DNA of 64,000 nucleotides, from contig NZ_CP023865.1 of NCBI RefSeq assembly GCF_003711105.1, positions 594,001 through 658,000 on the forward strand. The letters run 5' to 3'. A model generated the notes under the pieces. The model worked only from the letters and a program-made list of their open reading frames with translations, had not been told where the DNA came from and did not search any database. The position numbers were made by a program, and so were the translations under genes. This document shows, piece after piece, positions 8,771 through 17,295 of the stretch (positions are counted from its first letter, which is position 1; every line of letters starts with the position of its first letter). Source of the DNA: Actinoplanes teichomyceticus ATCC 31121. GTDB taxonomy: Bacteria; Actinomycetota; Actinomycetes; Mycobacteriales; Micromonosporaceae.

Positions 8771-9415
8771 GTGACTGATGACGGCGACCGCCCCACACCA
8801 GGCAAGGGCCTGATCAATGGCCTTGCCGTCACGCTGAAGACGATGACCAGGCGGACCACCACCCAGCAGTACCCGGACGTGCAGCCGGAGCTGCCGCCCC
8901 GCTCCCGCGGCGTGATCGCGCTGTCCGAGGAGAACTGCACGGTGTGCATGCTGTGCGCCCGCGAGTGCCCGGACTGGTGCATCTACATCGACTCGCACAA
9001 GGAGGAGGTGGTCGTTCCCGGCGCCGCGCGCGCCCGGCAGCGCAACGTGCTGGACCGGTTCGACATCGACTATGCCCTGTGCATGTACTGCGGGATCTGC
9101 GTCGAGGTGTGCCCGTTCGACGCGCTGCACTGGTCGCCGGAGTTCGAGTACGCCGAGACCGACGTGCTGTCGCTGCTGCACGACAAGGACCGGCTGGGCG
9201 AGTGGATGCGGACCGTCCCGCCGCCGCCGGCGCACGACGTGCTCGGCGAGCCGTCCAAGGAGGAGGCGACGGCGGCGCGCAAGGCGGCCGGTCCGGGCGC
9301 GGCCACCGCCGCCAAGACCGCTCGACCCGCTCCGGTACGACCTGGCCCGCCCCGCCCGTCCGATGCCGTACCGCCGCGGGAGCAACCGCCGGAGCGACCG
9401 GAGTCGGCCCGGTGA
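8771..9415 (+). CDS. nuoI: NADH-quinone oxidoreductase subunit I (ferredoxin-like)
   Basis: Carries two 4Fe-4S clusters. The ligands CxxCxxCxxxCP occur at residues 56-66 ([12 protein letters not shown]) and 104-114 ([12 protein letters not shown]). I chose GTG 8771 ([14 protein letters not shown]), with agga about 10 nt upstream; the open frame extends further back but without family similarity. After residue 160 the tail is Ala/Pro-rich (about 55 residues), as also seen in NuoC and NuoJ here. Its stop overlaps the nuoJ GTG by 4 nt. In a normal complex I these clusters pass electrons to N2 in NuoB. Confidence 0.92.
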   Translation: MTDDGDRPTPGKGLINGLAVTLKTMTRRTTTQQYPDVQPELPPRSRGVIALSEENCTVCMLCARECPDWCIYIDSHKEEVVVPGAARARQRNVLDRFDIDYALCMYCGICVEVCPFDALHWSPEFEYAETDVLSLLHDKDRLGEWMRTVPPPPAHDVLGEPSKEEATAARKAAGPGAATAAKTARPAPVRPGPPRPSDAVPPREQPPERPESAR

Positions 9416-9993
9416 CCGTCGCCGACGTCCTGCTGCTCGCTCTCGGCGCCGTCGCGGTCGGCGCCGGCGCGCTCGTGGTGACCAGCACCCATCTGGTCCG
9501 CTCCGGCCTGCACCTGGTGGTCAGCCTGGGCGCGATCGCCGGGCTCTACCTGGTCCTCGGCGCCGAGCTGGTGGCCTGGGTGCAGATCCTGGTCTACGTG
9601 GGCGCCGTGGTCGTGCTGCTGCTGTTCGCGGTGATGCTGACCCGCGCCCCGATCGGCCCGTCCCCCGGGCTGGACCGGCCGGCCGGCCCGTCCGCGCTGA
9701 TCGGCGCCGGGGTGGGGCTGGGCCTGGCCGCGCTGTTCGCCGACGCGTTCCGCTGGATCGAGTACCCGCGGCGGGAGCCGGGCACCGCCGAGCGGGTCGG
9801 CACGGAGATCTTCGGGACCTGGGTGCTGCCCTTCGAGGTGCTCTCCATCCTGCTGCTGTCCGCCCTGGTCGGCGCGATCGTGCTGTCGCGCCCGGACATC
9901 GGCGCCCGCCCGGCCCCGCCGGCCGAGCCGCAGCAGCCGGACGAGCCCGGCGAGCCGGGCGACGAGGGACGGGAAGAGCAGGTGCCCGCCTGA
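9412..9993 (+). CDS. nuoJ: NADH-quinone oxidoreductase subunit J
   Basis: A 193-residue hydrophobic subunit with about five membrane helices. The helix containing [20 protein letters not shown] is the conserved, pi-bulge-bearing TM3 of this family. It starts at a GTG overlapping nuoI (GTGA). After the last helix there is a 35-residue Pro/Glu-rich tail. Its stop overlaps the nuoK start (TGATG), so translation is probably coupled through J and K. Confidence 0.92.
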   Translation: MTVADVLLLALGAVAVGAGALVVTSTHLVRSGLHLVVSLGAIAGLYLVLGAELVAWVQILVYVGAVVVLLLFAVMLTRAPIGPSPGLDRPAGPSALIGAGVGLGLAALFADAFRWIEYPRREPGTAERVGTEIFGTWVLPFEVLSILLLSALVGAIVLSRPDIGARPAPPAEPQQPDEPGEPGDEGREEQVPA

Positions 9994-10361
9994 TGCATGT
10001 GACCATTGCGTACGTCGTCGGCGCCCTGCTCTTCGGCCTGGGCGTCTACGGCGTCGTGCGCCGCCGCAACGCGATCCTGGTGCTGATGGCCGTCGAGCTG
10101 ATGCTGAACGCGGTCAACCTGATCCTGGTCACCGCGGACGTCTCGCTGCGCTCGGCGCTGTCCGGCGTGCCCGGGGAGGCCTGGGCCACGCCGAACTCGC
10201 AGGCCGGCTCGGGCGGGGTGTTCGCGCTCTTCGTGATCGTGCTGGCCGCCGCCGAGGTGGGCGTCGGCCTGGCCATCGTCCTGCAGTACTACCGGATGCG
10301 TAAGGCGGTCGCCATCGACGAGGTTCCCCTGGCCGCCGGCGAGGAACGGGTGGACGGGTGA
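9993..10361 (+). CDS. nuoK: NADH-quinone oxidoreductase subunit K
   Basis: A 122-residue, three-helix antiporter-like subunit. The two membrane Glu residues needed for proton transfer are present: Glu35 in MAVELMLNAVNL and Glu88 in LAAAEVGVGLAIVL. The loop between helices 2 and 3 is longer than in most NuoK proteins (about 100 residues total), explaining the extra length. It overlaps nuoJ by 1 nt and nuoL by 4 nt. Confidence 0.92.
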   Translation: MHVTIAYVVGALLFGLGVYGVVRRRNAILVLMAVELMLNAVNLILVTADVSLRSALSGVPGEAWATPNSQAGSGGVFALFVIVLAAAEVGVGLAIVLQYYRMRKAVAIDEVPLAAGEERVDG

Positions 10362-12292
10362 GCATCGACGTCGCCGCGCCGCTGCTGCCGGTCGTACCCC
10401 TGCTCTTCGGTCTGCTCGGTCTCCTGCTGCCGCCGGGTGACGGCGGCGCCCCGCGGCGGCGGCTCGCCGCCGGTCTGGGCGTGACCGGCGCCGCCATCGC
10501 CGTTCTGCTCGCGTTGCGCCTGATCCTCGAACCGATGGAGCAGTCCACCGACGCGTTCGTCGAGCCGTACCGCGGCGGGTTCGACACCGGCCCGGTCGGC
10601 ATCCCGTCGGTGCAGTTCAGCGTGCTGGTCGACGCCGCGGCCGGCTACGTGGCGCTGGCGGTCGCGGTGGTCGCGCTGCTCGTGCAGATCTACTCGATCA
10701 CCTACCTGCACGACGACCCCCGCTACGCGCCCTACGCCGCGCAGATCAGCCTCTTCACCGGGGCGATGCTCCTGGTGGTCTGCACCAGCGACCTGATCGT
10801 GCTGCTGATCGGCTGGGAGGTGATGGGCGCCTGCTCCTACCTGCTGATCGGCCACGACCGGCGGCTCCCGGAGGCCCCGGCCGCCGCGGTGAAGGCCTTC
10901 CTGGTCACCCGGGTCGGTGACGTCGGCTTCCTGCTCGGCATCGCGCTGCTGATCGCCCAGGCGGACAGCACCCACCTGCCCACCGTCCTGGCGCACGACT
11001 ATCCGGCCGGCACGCTGACCGCCGCGCTGCTGCTGCTCCTGGCCGGGGTGGCCGGCAAGAGCGCGCAGTTCCCGCTGCACACCTGGCTGCCGGACGCGAT
11101 GGCCGGCCCCACCCCGATCTCCGCGCTGATCCACGCCGCCACGATGGTCGCCGCCGGGGTGTACCTGGTGTTCCGCACCTACCCGTTGTTCCGGCAGTCC
11201 CCGGCCGCGCTGGCCGTCCTCGCGGTGCTCGCGGCGATCACCATCCTGCTCGGCGCGCTGTCGGCGATGGCCCAGGACGACCTGAAACGGGTGCTGGCCT
11301 GGTCCACGGTCTCCCAGATCGGCTACATGACCGGCGCGCTGGCCGTCGGCTCCCCCGCCGCCGCCCTGTTCCACCTGCTCACCCACGCGGCGTTCAAGGC
11401 CCTGCTGTTCCTCGCCGCGGGCGCGGTGATCCACGCGGTCGGCACCAACCTGCTGTCCCGGATGGGTGGGCTGCGCGAGCACATGCCGGTCACCTTCTGG
11501 TCGTTCGTGATCGGGCTGGGCGCGCTGGCCGGGCTGCCCCCGCTGGCCGGGTTCTGGTCCAAGGAGAACGTGCTGACCGCGGCCGCGCACGCCACCGACG
11601 GCGGGGAACGGGTGCCGGCCTGGGCCGCCTGGGTGGTGTGGCTGGCCGCCCTGCTCGCCGTGGGCGTGACGGCGTGGTACGCGACGCGGCTGCTGCTGCG
11701 CGCCTTCTTCGGGCCGTCCCGGGCGCACGGGCCGGCCGGCCCGCACTGGGAGGTCGGCTTCGACGACGGGCGCTACCACACCCCGGCCGTCCCGCACGAC
11801 CCGCCGGCCCTGATGCGCTGGCCGATCCTGCTGCTCGCCGTCCCGGCCGCGCTGCTCGGCCTGGCCGCTTTCGCCCCCGGCTTCCGGCACGCCCTGGAGC
11901 TGGACGATCCGCACCTGGGCGTCGCCATCCTGCTGCCCCTGCTGCTGCTGGCCACCGGCGCCGGCACCGCCTGGTGGCTGTGGTGGGCGGCGCCGAGCGT
12001 GGACCCGGCCGAGGCGCTGGGCCGGGCGCGCCCGCTGCTGGCCGCCGGCTTCCACCTGGACGCCGTGCAGGGCGCCCTGATCGTGCGCCCGGTGAAGGCG
12101 CTGGCCCGGCTGGCCACCGCCACCGACGAGCGGGTGGTGGACGCCGCCGTGGAGGGCGCCGGCGCCGGGACGCGCGGCCTCGGCGGGGCGTTCGACGAGG
12201 CGCACCGGGTGGCCCTGCCCGGCGCCGCGGTGCTGGTCGTCCTCGGCGCCCTCGTCCTCGGAGTCGTCGCGTGGCTGGGAGCGCTGACCTGA
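10358..12292 (+). CDS. nuoL: NADH-quinone oxidoreductase subunit L
   Basis: The largest antiporter-like membrane subunit (644 residues, about 16 helices). The key charged residues are in place: Glu at about 154 in IGWEVMGACSYLLIG and Lys at about 233 in AGKSAQFPLHTWLPDAM. The C-terminal region contains the lateral helix and a last membrane segment. It starts at GTG 10358 overlapping nuoK, and its stop overlaps the nuoM ATG (TGATG). Role: proton pumping at the distal end of the membrane arm. Confidence 0.93.
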   Translation: MSIDVAAPLLPVVPLLFGLLGLLLPPGDGGAPRRRLAAGLGVTGAAIAVLLALRLILEPMEQSTDAFVEPYRGGFDTGPVGIPSVQFSVLVDAAAGYVALAVAVVALLVQIYSITYLHDDPRYAPYAAQISLFTGAMLLVVCTSDLIVLLIGWEVMGACSYLLIGHDRRLPEAPAAAVKAFLVTRVGDVGFLLGIALLIAQADSTHLPTVLAHDYPAGTLTAALLLLLAGVAGKSAQFPLHTWLPDAMAGPTPISALIHAATMVAAGVYLVFRTYPLFRQSPAALAVLAVLAAITILLGALSAMAQDDLKRVLAWSTVSQIGYMTGALAVGSPAAALFHLLTHAAFKALLFLAAGAVIHAVGTNLLSRMGGLREHMPVTFWSFVIGLGALAGLPPLAGFWSKENVLTAAAHATDGGERVPAWAAWVVWLAALLAVGVTAWYATRLLLRAFFGPSRAHGPAGPHWEVGFDDGRYHTPAVPHDPPALMRWPILLLAVPAALLGLAAFAPGFRHALELDDPHLGVAILLPLLLLATGAGTAWWLWWAAPSVDPAEALGRARPLLAAGFHLDAVQGALIVRPVKALARLATATDERVVDAAVEGAGAGTRGLGGAFDEAHRVALPGAAVLVVLGALVLGVVAWLGALT

Positions 12293-13854
12293 TGTATCGC
12301 GAGTACCTTCCCGCCGCGCCCTGGTCGGCCGGCTCGGTCGTGCTGGTCGCCATGCTGCTGGTGCCAGCGCTGGGTGCGGCCCTGGTCGCGCTGCTCCCGG
12401 CCGCCCGGGACCGGCAGGCCCGGATCGTCGCCACCGGGTTCGCGGCGGTCACCTTCGGGCTCACCCTGCTGCCCGCGGCGCTGCGTACCGACGTGGACTT
12501 CGGCTGGTTCGCCTACGGCGAGCGCACCGCCGGCCCGCCCCTGATGCCCTGGGCCGCCCTGGACCTGCCCTGGGTGCCGGCGCTCGGGCTGCGCTTCCAT
12601 CTCGGGGTGGACGGCGTCTCGTACCCGCTGGTGGTGCTCACCGGGCTGCTGACGCTGCTGTGCTGCGCGTACACGGTGCGCAAGGTGCCCCGGGGCGGCG
12701 GCTCCGGTCGTACGCTGGCGGTCCTGCTCCTGGTCCTGGAGGTCGGCATCCTGGGCACCTTCCTGGCCCTGGACCTGATCCTGTTCTTCGTCTTCTTCGA
12801 GGTCGTCCTCCTGCCGATGTACGCGGTGATCGCCGGCTGGGGCGGTCCGGAGCGGCGCGCGGCGGCCCGCAAGTTCGTGCTCTACACCCTGGCCGGCTCG
12901 GTCCTGCTGCTGCTCGGCGTGGTCCTGGTGGTGGCCGAGGCCGGCACCGGCGACCTGGTCGCGCTGACCGGCGCCCCCACCCTCACCCGGACCACCCAGT
13001 GCGTGGTGTTCGCCCTGCTCGCCGTCGCGTTCGCGGTCAAGGCCCCGCTCTGGCCGCTGCACACCTGGCTGCCCGACGCGCACACCGAGGCCCCCACGGT
13101 CGGCTCGGTGATCCTGGCCGGCGTGCTGCTCAAGATGGGCACCTACGGCCTGATCCGGGTCGGTGTCGGGGTGGCCCCGGAGGGCGCCGCGTGGGCCGCC
13201 CCGGCGCTGGGCGCGCTCGCCGTGGTCGCCATCCTCGCCGGATCGCTGATCTGCCTGCGCCAGCGCGAGCTGAAGCGGCTGATCGCGTACTCCAGCGTCG
13301 GGCACATGGGTTTCGTGCTGCTCGGCATTGCGACGCTGACGGTGACCGGCCTGCAGGCCGCGCTGGTCGGCAACGTGGCGCACGGCCTGATCACCGGGCT
13401 GCTGTTCTTCCTGGCCGGCACGATCAAGGACCGGGCCGGCACGGGATCGCTCGACCAGCTCAGCGGCCTGCGGGAGAGCGCGCCGCGGCTGGCCGGCCTG
13501 TTCGGTTTCGCCGCCGTCGCCTCGCTGGGCCTGCCCGGGCTCGCCGGGTTCTGGGGCGAGGCGTTCGCCGTGGTCGCCGCCGTACGCCGGGGCGGCCCGT
13601 GGTGGCTGACGCTGGCCGCCCTGGCGGCGCTGGGCGGCGCCCTCACCGCGGCCTACTTCCTGCGCCTGCTGCGCCGGCTCACGCACGGCCCGGCCACGCC
13701 GTCGGTGCACGCGCTGCGCCCGTCGATCGCCGCCGTCGAATGGTTCGCCTGGGCGCCGCTGGTCCTGCTCACCCTGGCCGTCGGCATCGTCCCGGCCCTG
13801 GTCCTCGCCGACACCGACCTTCCGCTCCTCAGCCTGCTCGGAGTCCAGCCGTGA
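12292..13854 (+). CDS. nuoM: NADH-quinone oxidoreductase subunit M
   Basis: A 520-residue antiporter-like subunit with about 14 helices. The conserved Glu lies at about residue 170 in LFFVFFEVVLLPMYAV, and the Lys/proton path lies in VKAPLWPLHTWLPDAHTEAP at about 245-265. It overlaps the nuoL stop by 1 nt. Unlike the other junctions, the next gene (nuoN) does not overlap directly; a 19-codon open frame fills the 52-bp space. Confidence 0.93.
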   Translation: MYREYLPAAPWSAGSVVLVAMLLVPALGAALVALLPAARDRQARIVATGFAAVTFGLTLLPAALRTDVDFGWFAYGERTAGPPLMPWAALDLPWVPALGLRFHLGVDGVSYPLVVLTGLLTLLCCAYTVRKVPRGGGSGRTLAVLLLVLEVGILGTFLALDLILFFVFFEVVLLPMYAVIAGWGGPERRAAARKFVLYTLAGSVLLLLGVVLVVAEAGTGDLVALTGAPTLTRTTQCVVFALLAVAFAVKAPLWPLHTWLPDAHTEAPTVGSVILAGVLLKMGTYGLIRVGVGVAPEGAAWAAPALGALAVVAILAGSLICLRQRELKRLIAYSSVGHMGFVLLGIATLTVTGLQAALVGNVAHGLITGLLFFLAGTIKDRAGTGSLDQLSGLRESAPRLAGLFGFAAVASLGLPGLAGFWGEAFAVVAAVRRGGPWWLTLAALAALGGALTAAYFLRLLRRLTHGPATPSVHALRPSIAAVEWFAWAPLVLLTLAVGIVPALVLADTDLPLLSLLGVQP

Positions 13855-13910
13855 CCCAGCCGCCGTACCCCTCCGTCCCGCCGCCGGGCGCCGCCGGGGG
13901 GCAGCCGTGA
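13851..13910 (+). other. 19-codon bridging ORF between nuoM and nuoN
   Basis: A GTG at 13851 overlaps the nuoM stop as GTGA, and the resulting 19-codon frame (VTQPPYPSVPPPGAAGGQP) ends in a TGA that overlaps the nuoN GTG, again as GTGA. Its start (gtgacccagccg) and the nuoN start (gtgagccagccg) are near copies, suggesting a local duplication. It may keep translation coupled from nuoM to nuoN; whether the peptide itself matters is unknown. Confidence 0.45.
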
Positions 13911-15361
13911 GCCAGCCGGTCGACCACTTCGCGCTGCTGCCGCTCTACGCCGCGGCCGGCACCGCGATCCTCGCGTTCCTGATCGACCTGTTCGTCGCCC
14001 GGCGGGCCGCGGTGCCGGTCGTCACCGCGCTCGGCGCGCTCGCCACCGCCGTGCTCGCGCTGGTCGTCGGGCCGGAGCCGGGCACGTTCTGCACCACCGG
14101 CGCCTGCTCCTGGGTCCCGGCCTGGCCGGCCGCGGTCACCGCGGCGCTGTTCGCGGCCCTGACCGTGGGCGTGCTCGCCCTGTCCGCGCCGGCCCTGCGC
14201 CTCGGCATCGCGCCCGCCGGGGAGTTCTGCTTCCTGCTGGCCTGCTCGATGACCGGCGGCGTGGTGGTCGGTTACGCCGGCGACCTGATCACCCTGATCG
14301 TCGGCCTGGAGACCCTGACCCTGCCGCTGTACGTGCTGGTCGGCCTGCGCCGCTTCGCCGCCGACGAGCGGCCGCTCTCCACCGGCGCCTCCGCCTCGCT
14401 GACATTCTTCCTGATCAGCGTGGTGTCGACGGCCGTGACACTGCTCGGCGCGGCGCTGAACTACGCCGCCACCGGCGCCCTGCACCTGGCCCTGCTGACG
14501 CCGGGGTCCGGCCCGTTCCGGCCGCTGGCCGGTGTCGGCGTCGCCCTGCTGGTGATCGGGCTGGCCTTCAAGGTCGCCGCGGTCCCGCTGCACGCGTGGG
14601 CTCCGGCCACCTACGACGGCGCCCCGGTCCCGATCGCCGCGTACCTCTCCACCGCCTCGAAGCTCGGTGGTGTCCTCGCGCTGGCCGCCGTGGTCGCCCA
14701 CCTGGACGCCCGGGTCGTGCTGGCCGTGCTGGCGGTCCTCACCATGACCGTCGGCAACCTGGTCGCGCTGCGCCAGACCCGGATGGTGCGCCTGCTGGCC
14801 TGGTCCTCGGTGGCCCAGGCCGGCTACATCCTGGCCGCCCTGGCCCTCGGCGCGCCCGGGGTCCCGGCCGCGCTGGCCTACGCGGTCTTCTTCGTGGTGC
14901 TGGAGTTCGTCGCGTTCGGGGTGGTCGTCGCGCTGCGCCTGCCCGGCGCGGACGGTGGCACGCTGCTCGACCACCGGGGCGCGGGCCGGCGCAGCCCGTG
15001 GCTGGGCGCCGCGCTGACCTTCGCCCTGGCCGGCCTGGCCGGTCTGCCGCCGGGCCTGGCCGGTCTCTTCGCCAAGGTGTCGGTGGTGAGCGCGCTGGTC
15101 GGGGCGCACTGGGCCTGGCTGGCCGGCGTGGTGGTGCTGAACGCGGTCATCGCCCTGGCGTACTACGTCCGGGTCGCCGCGTCGCTGTACACGCTGCCCC
15201 CGCGGATCGGGTTCAGCGTCGCCGACCCGGTCCTGCTGGACGCCGCGCTGCACCCGCGCCTGCCGGTGGCGCGCCCGGTCGCGGCCGCCCTGATCGTGGC
15301 GGTGGCGGTGGCGGTGGTGCTGGGCTTCGCTCCGCAACTGCTCTTCGACGCGCTGACCTGA
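13907..15361 (+). CDS. nuoN: NADH-quinone oxidoreductase subunit N
   Basis: A 484-residue antiporter-like subunit. The conserved GLETLTLPLYVLVGLRR carries the membrane Glu, and FKVAAVPLHAWAPATYDGAP carries the central Lys and the PATYDGAP-type broken helix. It starts at GTG 13907 directly at the end of the bridging ORF. It is the last gene of the cluster and converges with the acetyltransferase gene downstream. Confidence 0.93.
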   Translation: MSQPVDHFALLPLYAAAGTAILAFLIDLFVARRAAVPVVTALGALATAVLALVVGPEPGTFCTTGACSWVPAWPAAVTAALFAALTVGVLALSAPALRLGIAPAGEFCFLLACSMTGGVVVGYAGDLITLIVGLETLTLPLYVLVGLRRFAADERPLSTGASASLTFFLISVVSTAVTLLGAALNYAATGALHLALLTPGSGPFRPLAGVGVALLVIGLAFKVAAVPLHAWAPATYDGAPVPIAAYLSTASKLGGVLALAAVVAHLDARVVLAVLAVLTMTVGNLVALRQTRMVRLLAWSSVAQAGYILAALALGAPGVPAALAYAVFFVVLEFVAFGVVVALRLPGADGGTLLDHRGAGRRSPWLGAALTFALAGLAGLPPGLAGLFAKVSVVSALVGAHWAWLAGVVVLNAVIALAYYVRVAASLYTLPPRIGFSVADPVLLDAALHPRLPVARPVAAALIVAVAVAVVLGFAPQLLFDALT

Positions 15362-15384
15362 CCCGGGCGGCCCGGTCCGCGCGA

Positions 15385-15476
15385 GGTGGTCCGGGCGACG
15401 GCCGCCGTCACTTCACCCGGCGGGTGGTCCGGGCGACGGCCGCCGTCACTTCACCCGGCGGGTGGTCCGGGCGACC
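15385..15476. repeat. 38-bp tandem duplication at the 3' end of the acetyltransferase gene
   Basis: The 38-bp unit starting ggtggtccgggcgacggccg occurs at 15385, 15423 and, partially, at 15461. On the minus strand it contains the last codons and stop of the acetyltransferase gene (ARTTRRVK-stop), so the gene end is followed by a second copy of its own C-terminal codons and stop. Confidence 0.92.
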
Positions 15477-15748
15477 AGCGACTCGAACTCCGGGTGCTGG
15501 TCCAGCCAGCCGGCGACGAACGGGCACATCGGCACCACGGTCCGCGACCTGGCGCGGGCGTCCTCCATGGCGGCGCGGACCAGGGCCGAACCGGCGCCCT
15601 GGCCCTCGAAGGCCGGCTCCACCTCGGTGTGCGTGTACACGACGATCGGGCCGGTGATCTGATAGGTCAGCACCCCGGCGAGGGCGCCCGCCTCGTCCCG
15701 GGCCTCGAAACGGCCCTTCTCCGGCACGTCGGTCACCGCGAATGTCAT
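15446..15748 (-). CDS. Small GNAT-fold N-acetyltransferase (COG2388/YjdJ-like)
   Basis: A 100-residue protein matching the short GNAT-like family with the pattern Y..TGPIVVYTHTEV, EGQGAGSALV (acetyl-CoA loop), MCPFVAGWLDQHPEFESLV. The Cys in PMCPFV is conserved and is the probable catalytic residue in relatives such as human NATD1. I chose ATG 15748 (MTFAVTDVP); an upstream ATG at 15796 would overlap the next gene on the same strand. Substrate unknown. The 3' end is tandemly duplicated (see the repeat entry). Confidence 0.82.
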   Translation of the reverse strand: MTFAVTDVPEKGRFEARDEAGALAGVLTYQITGPIVVYTHTEVEPAFEGQGAGSALVRAAMEDARARSRTVVPMCPFVAGWLDQHPEFESLVARTTRRVK

Positions 15749-15779
15749 CCGACCATCCAACCACGCCGCCACCGGCCGG

Positions 15780-17255
15780 TCAGCCGAGCCGCTCACGGAT
15801 CTCGGCCAGCATGGACGGCGGCAGCTCGGGCGCCTCCAGCAGCCGGGGCAGGCGGGACACGTCGTGCAGGTAGATGTCGAAGCCCTCGGCCACGGTCAGG
15901 CCGTGTCCCGGCCGGTCGGTGACCGTGATCGTGTCACCGGGCACCAGCTGACCGGGGACGAGCACCCGCAGGTACGCCCCGGTCCGGTTGGCCTGCGCGA
16001 ACCGTTTGACCCACCGCGGCTCGCCCATCCGGTTCTGGAACGTCACGCACGGGATCCGCCCGAACGTGACCTGCAGCGCCAGTCCCGACCCGAACTCCCA
16101 TCTCTCCCCGATCACCGCGCCGACCAGGTCGAGTCCGGACGTCGTCAGGTTCTCGCCGAAGATGCCGGGTGGCAGGTCGCGTCCCAGCCGGGCGGACCAC
16201 CAGGCGTAGTCCTCCGCGGCGTACGCGTAGACCGCCTGATCGTCGCCACCGTGGTGGTGGGTGTCCCCGATGTGGTCGCCGACGATCCCGCTGTGCAGCC
16301 CGGTCCGTTTCGGGCCGGGTGCGCGCACCGCCACCGGCTCGGTGACCGGCCGCTTGCGGATGCCGGTCGTCGCCGTGTCCTTGCCGAGGCTGGGCTCCGC
16401 CGCTCCCACGTTCACCGAGAGCGCCGACGGCGTGAACTCCATCACCGCGCGATCCTCCACCGGCCGGTATCCCAGCCGGTGGTAGAGCGCGTTGCTGGTC
16501 GGATTGGCCAGGTCGGTGTAGAGCACCACCTCGGTGGCGCCGTCGTCGAGCGCGGCCCGGGTGGCGGCCGCGGTCGCCGCGCCCGCGTAGCCGTGGCGGC
16601 GGTGCCCGGGCGGCGTCCAGACGTTCAGGATGCGGACCATCCCGGCCTGCGGGCGGGACCGGAACACCATCGAGACCGGCACGCCGCCGTCGGTCCACAG
16701 GGTGACGCCGGCGTGGGCGAGATGCTCGTCGACCACGTCCGCGAGGTGCGGCCGGGGCTCGCCGAGGTGGTCGTAGAACGCCCCGAGCCACTCGATCAGC
16801 AGGTCCCGGTCGGCCACGGTGGCCGGCCGCGCGGCGCCCGGTGGCGCCGGGTCCGGCGGAATCAGGCTGTCGAGGCGGTGCAGGCGGGTACGCATCCCCG
16901 GCCGGCCCGGCCGGCCGAGCAGGCCGACCAGCACGTCGAGGTCCCCGGTGCGCATGTTGACGCCGGTGAGGGGCCGGTCGGCGAGGGCCGCGACGGCCGC
17001 GGGAACGGCGTCCGCGGGCATCCCGCTGAACAGCACCGGGTACGGCGGGGTCTGCAGCAGCACCCCCGCCACGTCGCCGCCCGGCGTCGTCCACCAGCCG
17101 AAATACGGGTCGGCCGGGCCGTACGCATGTAAGCCGCGCGTCCGCAGGCTGTCGATCAGGGTGAGGAAGAGGGTGTGCCGGGCCGGTGCGGAGCGCAGGA
17201 AGTCCCCGGCGACCGAGGCGAACGTCTCCGGATCGGATGTGAGCTGCCAGACCAT
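15780..17255 (-). CDS. GNAT acetyltransferase-MOSC domain fusion protein
   Basis: A single open frame of 491 residues joins two complete domains. Residues 1 to about 278 are a GNAT acetyltransferase (VWTPPGHRRHGYAGAATAAA is the acetyl-CoA loop; NPTSNALYHRLGYRPVEDRA is the usual C-terminus). Residues from about 280 on are a MOSC domain (LSVNVG, AVRAPGPKRTGL, DTHHHGGDDQAVYAYA, FGENLTTSGL, and the conserved Cys in GRIPCVTFQNRMG). MOSC domains handle sulfur carried on a Cys, as in molybdenum cofactor sulfurases and YiiM-type N-hydroxy-base detoxification. Each half matches a normal stand-alone protein with almost no linker, so the join probably arose from loss of a stop codon. Confidence 0.85.
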   Translation of the reverse strand: MVWQLTSDPETFASVAGDFLRSAPARHTLFLTLIDSLRTRGLHAYGPADPYFGWWTTPGGDVAGVLLQTPPYPVLFSGMPADAVPAAVAALADRPLTGVNMRTGDLDVLVGLLGRPGRPGMRTRLHRLDSLIPPDPAPPGAARPATVADRDLLIEWLGAFYDHLGEPRPHLADVVDEHLAHAGVTLWTDGGVPVSMVFRSRPQAGMVRILNVWTPPGHRRHGYAGAATAAATRAALDDGATEVVLYTDLANPTSNALYHRLGYRPVEDRAVMEFTPSALSVNVGAAEPSLGKDTATTGIRKRPVTEPVAVRAPGPKRTGLHSGIVGDHIGDTHHHGGDDQAVYAYAAEDYAWWSARLGRDLPPGIFGENLTTSGLDLVGAVIGERWEFGSGLALQVTFGRIPCVTFQNRMGEPRWVKRFAQANRTGAYLRVLVPGQLVPGDTITVTDRPGHGLTVAEGFDIYLHDVSRLPRLLEAPELPPSMLAEIRERLG

Positions 17256-17295
17256 GACGCCATCCTCCGGGACGCGCCCGGATCGACAAACCTGT

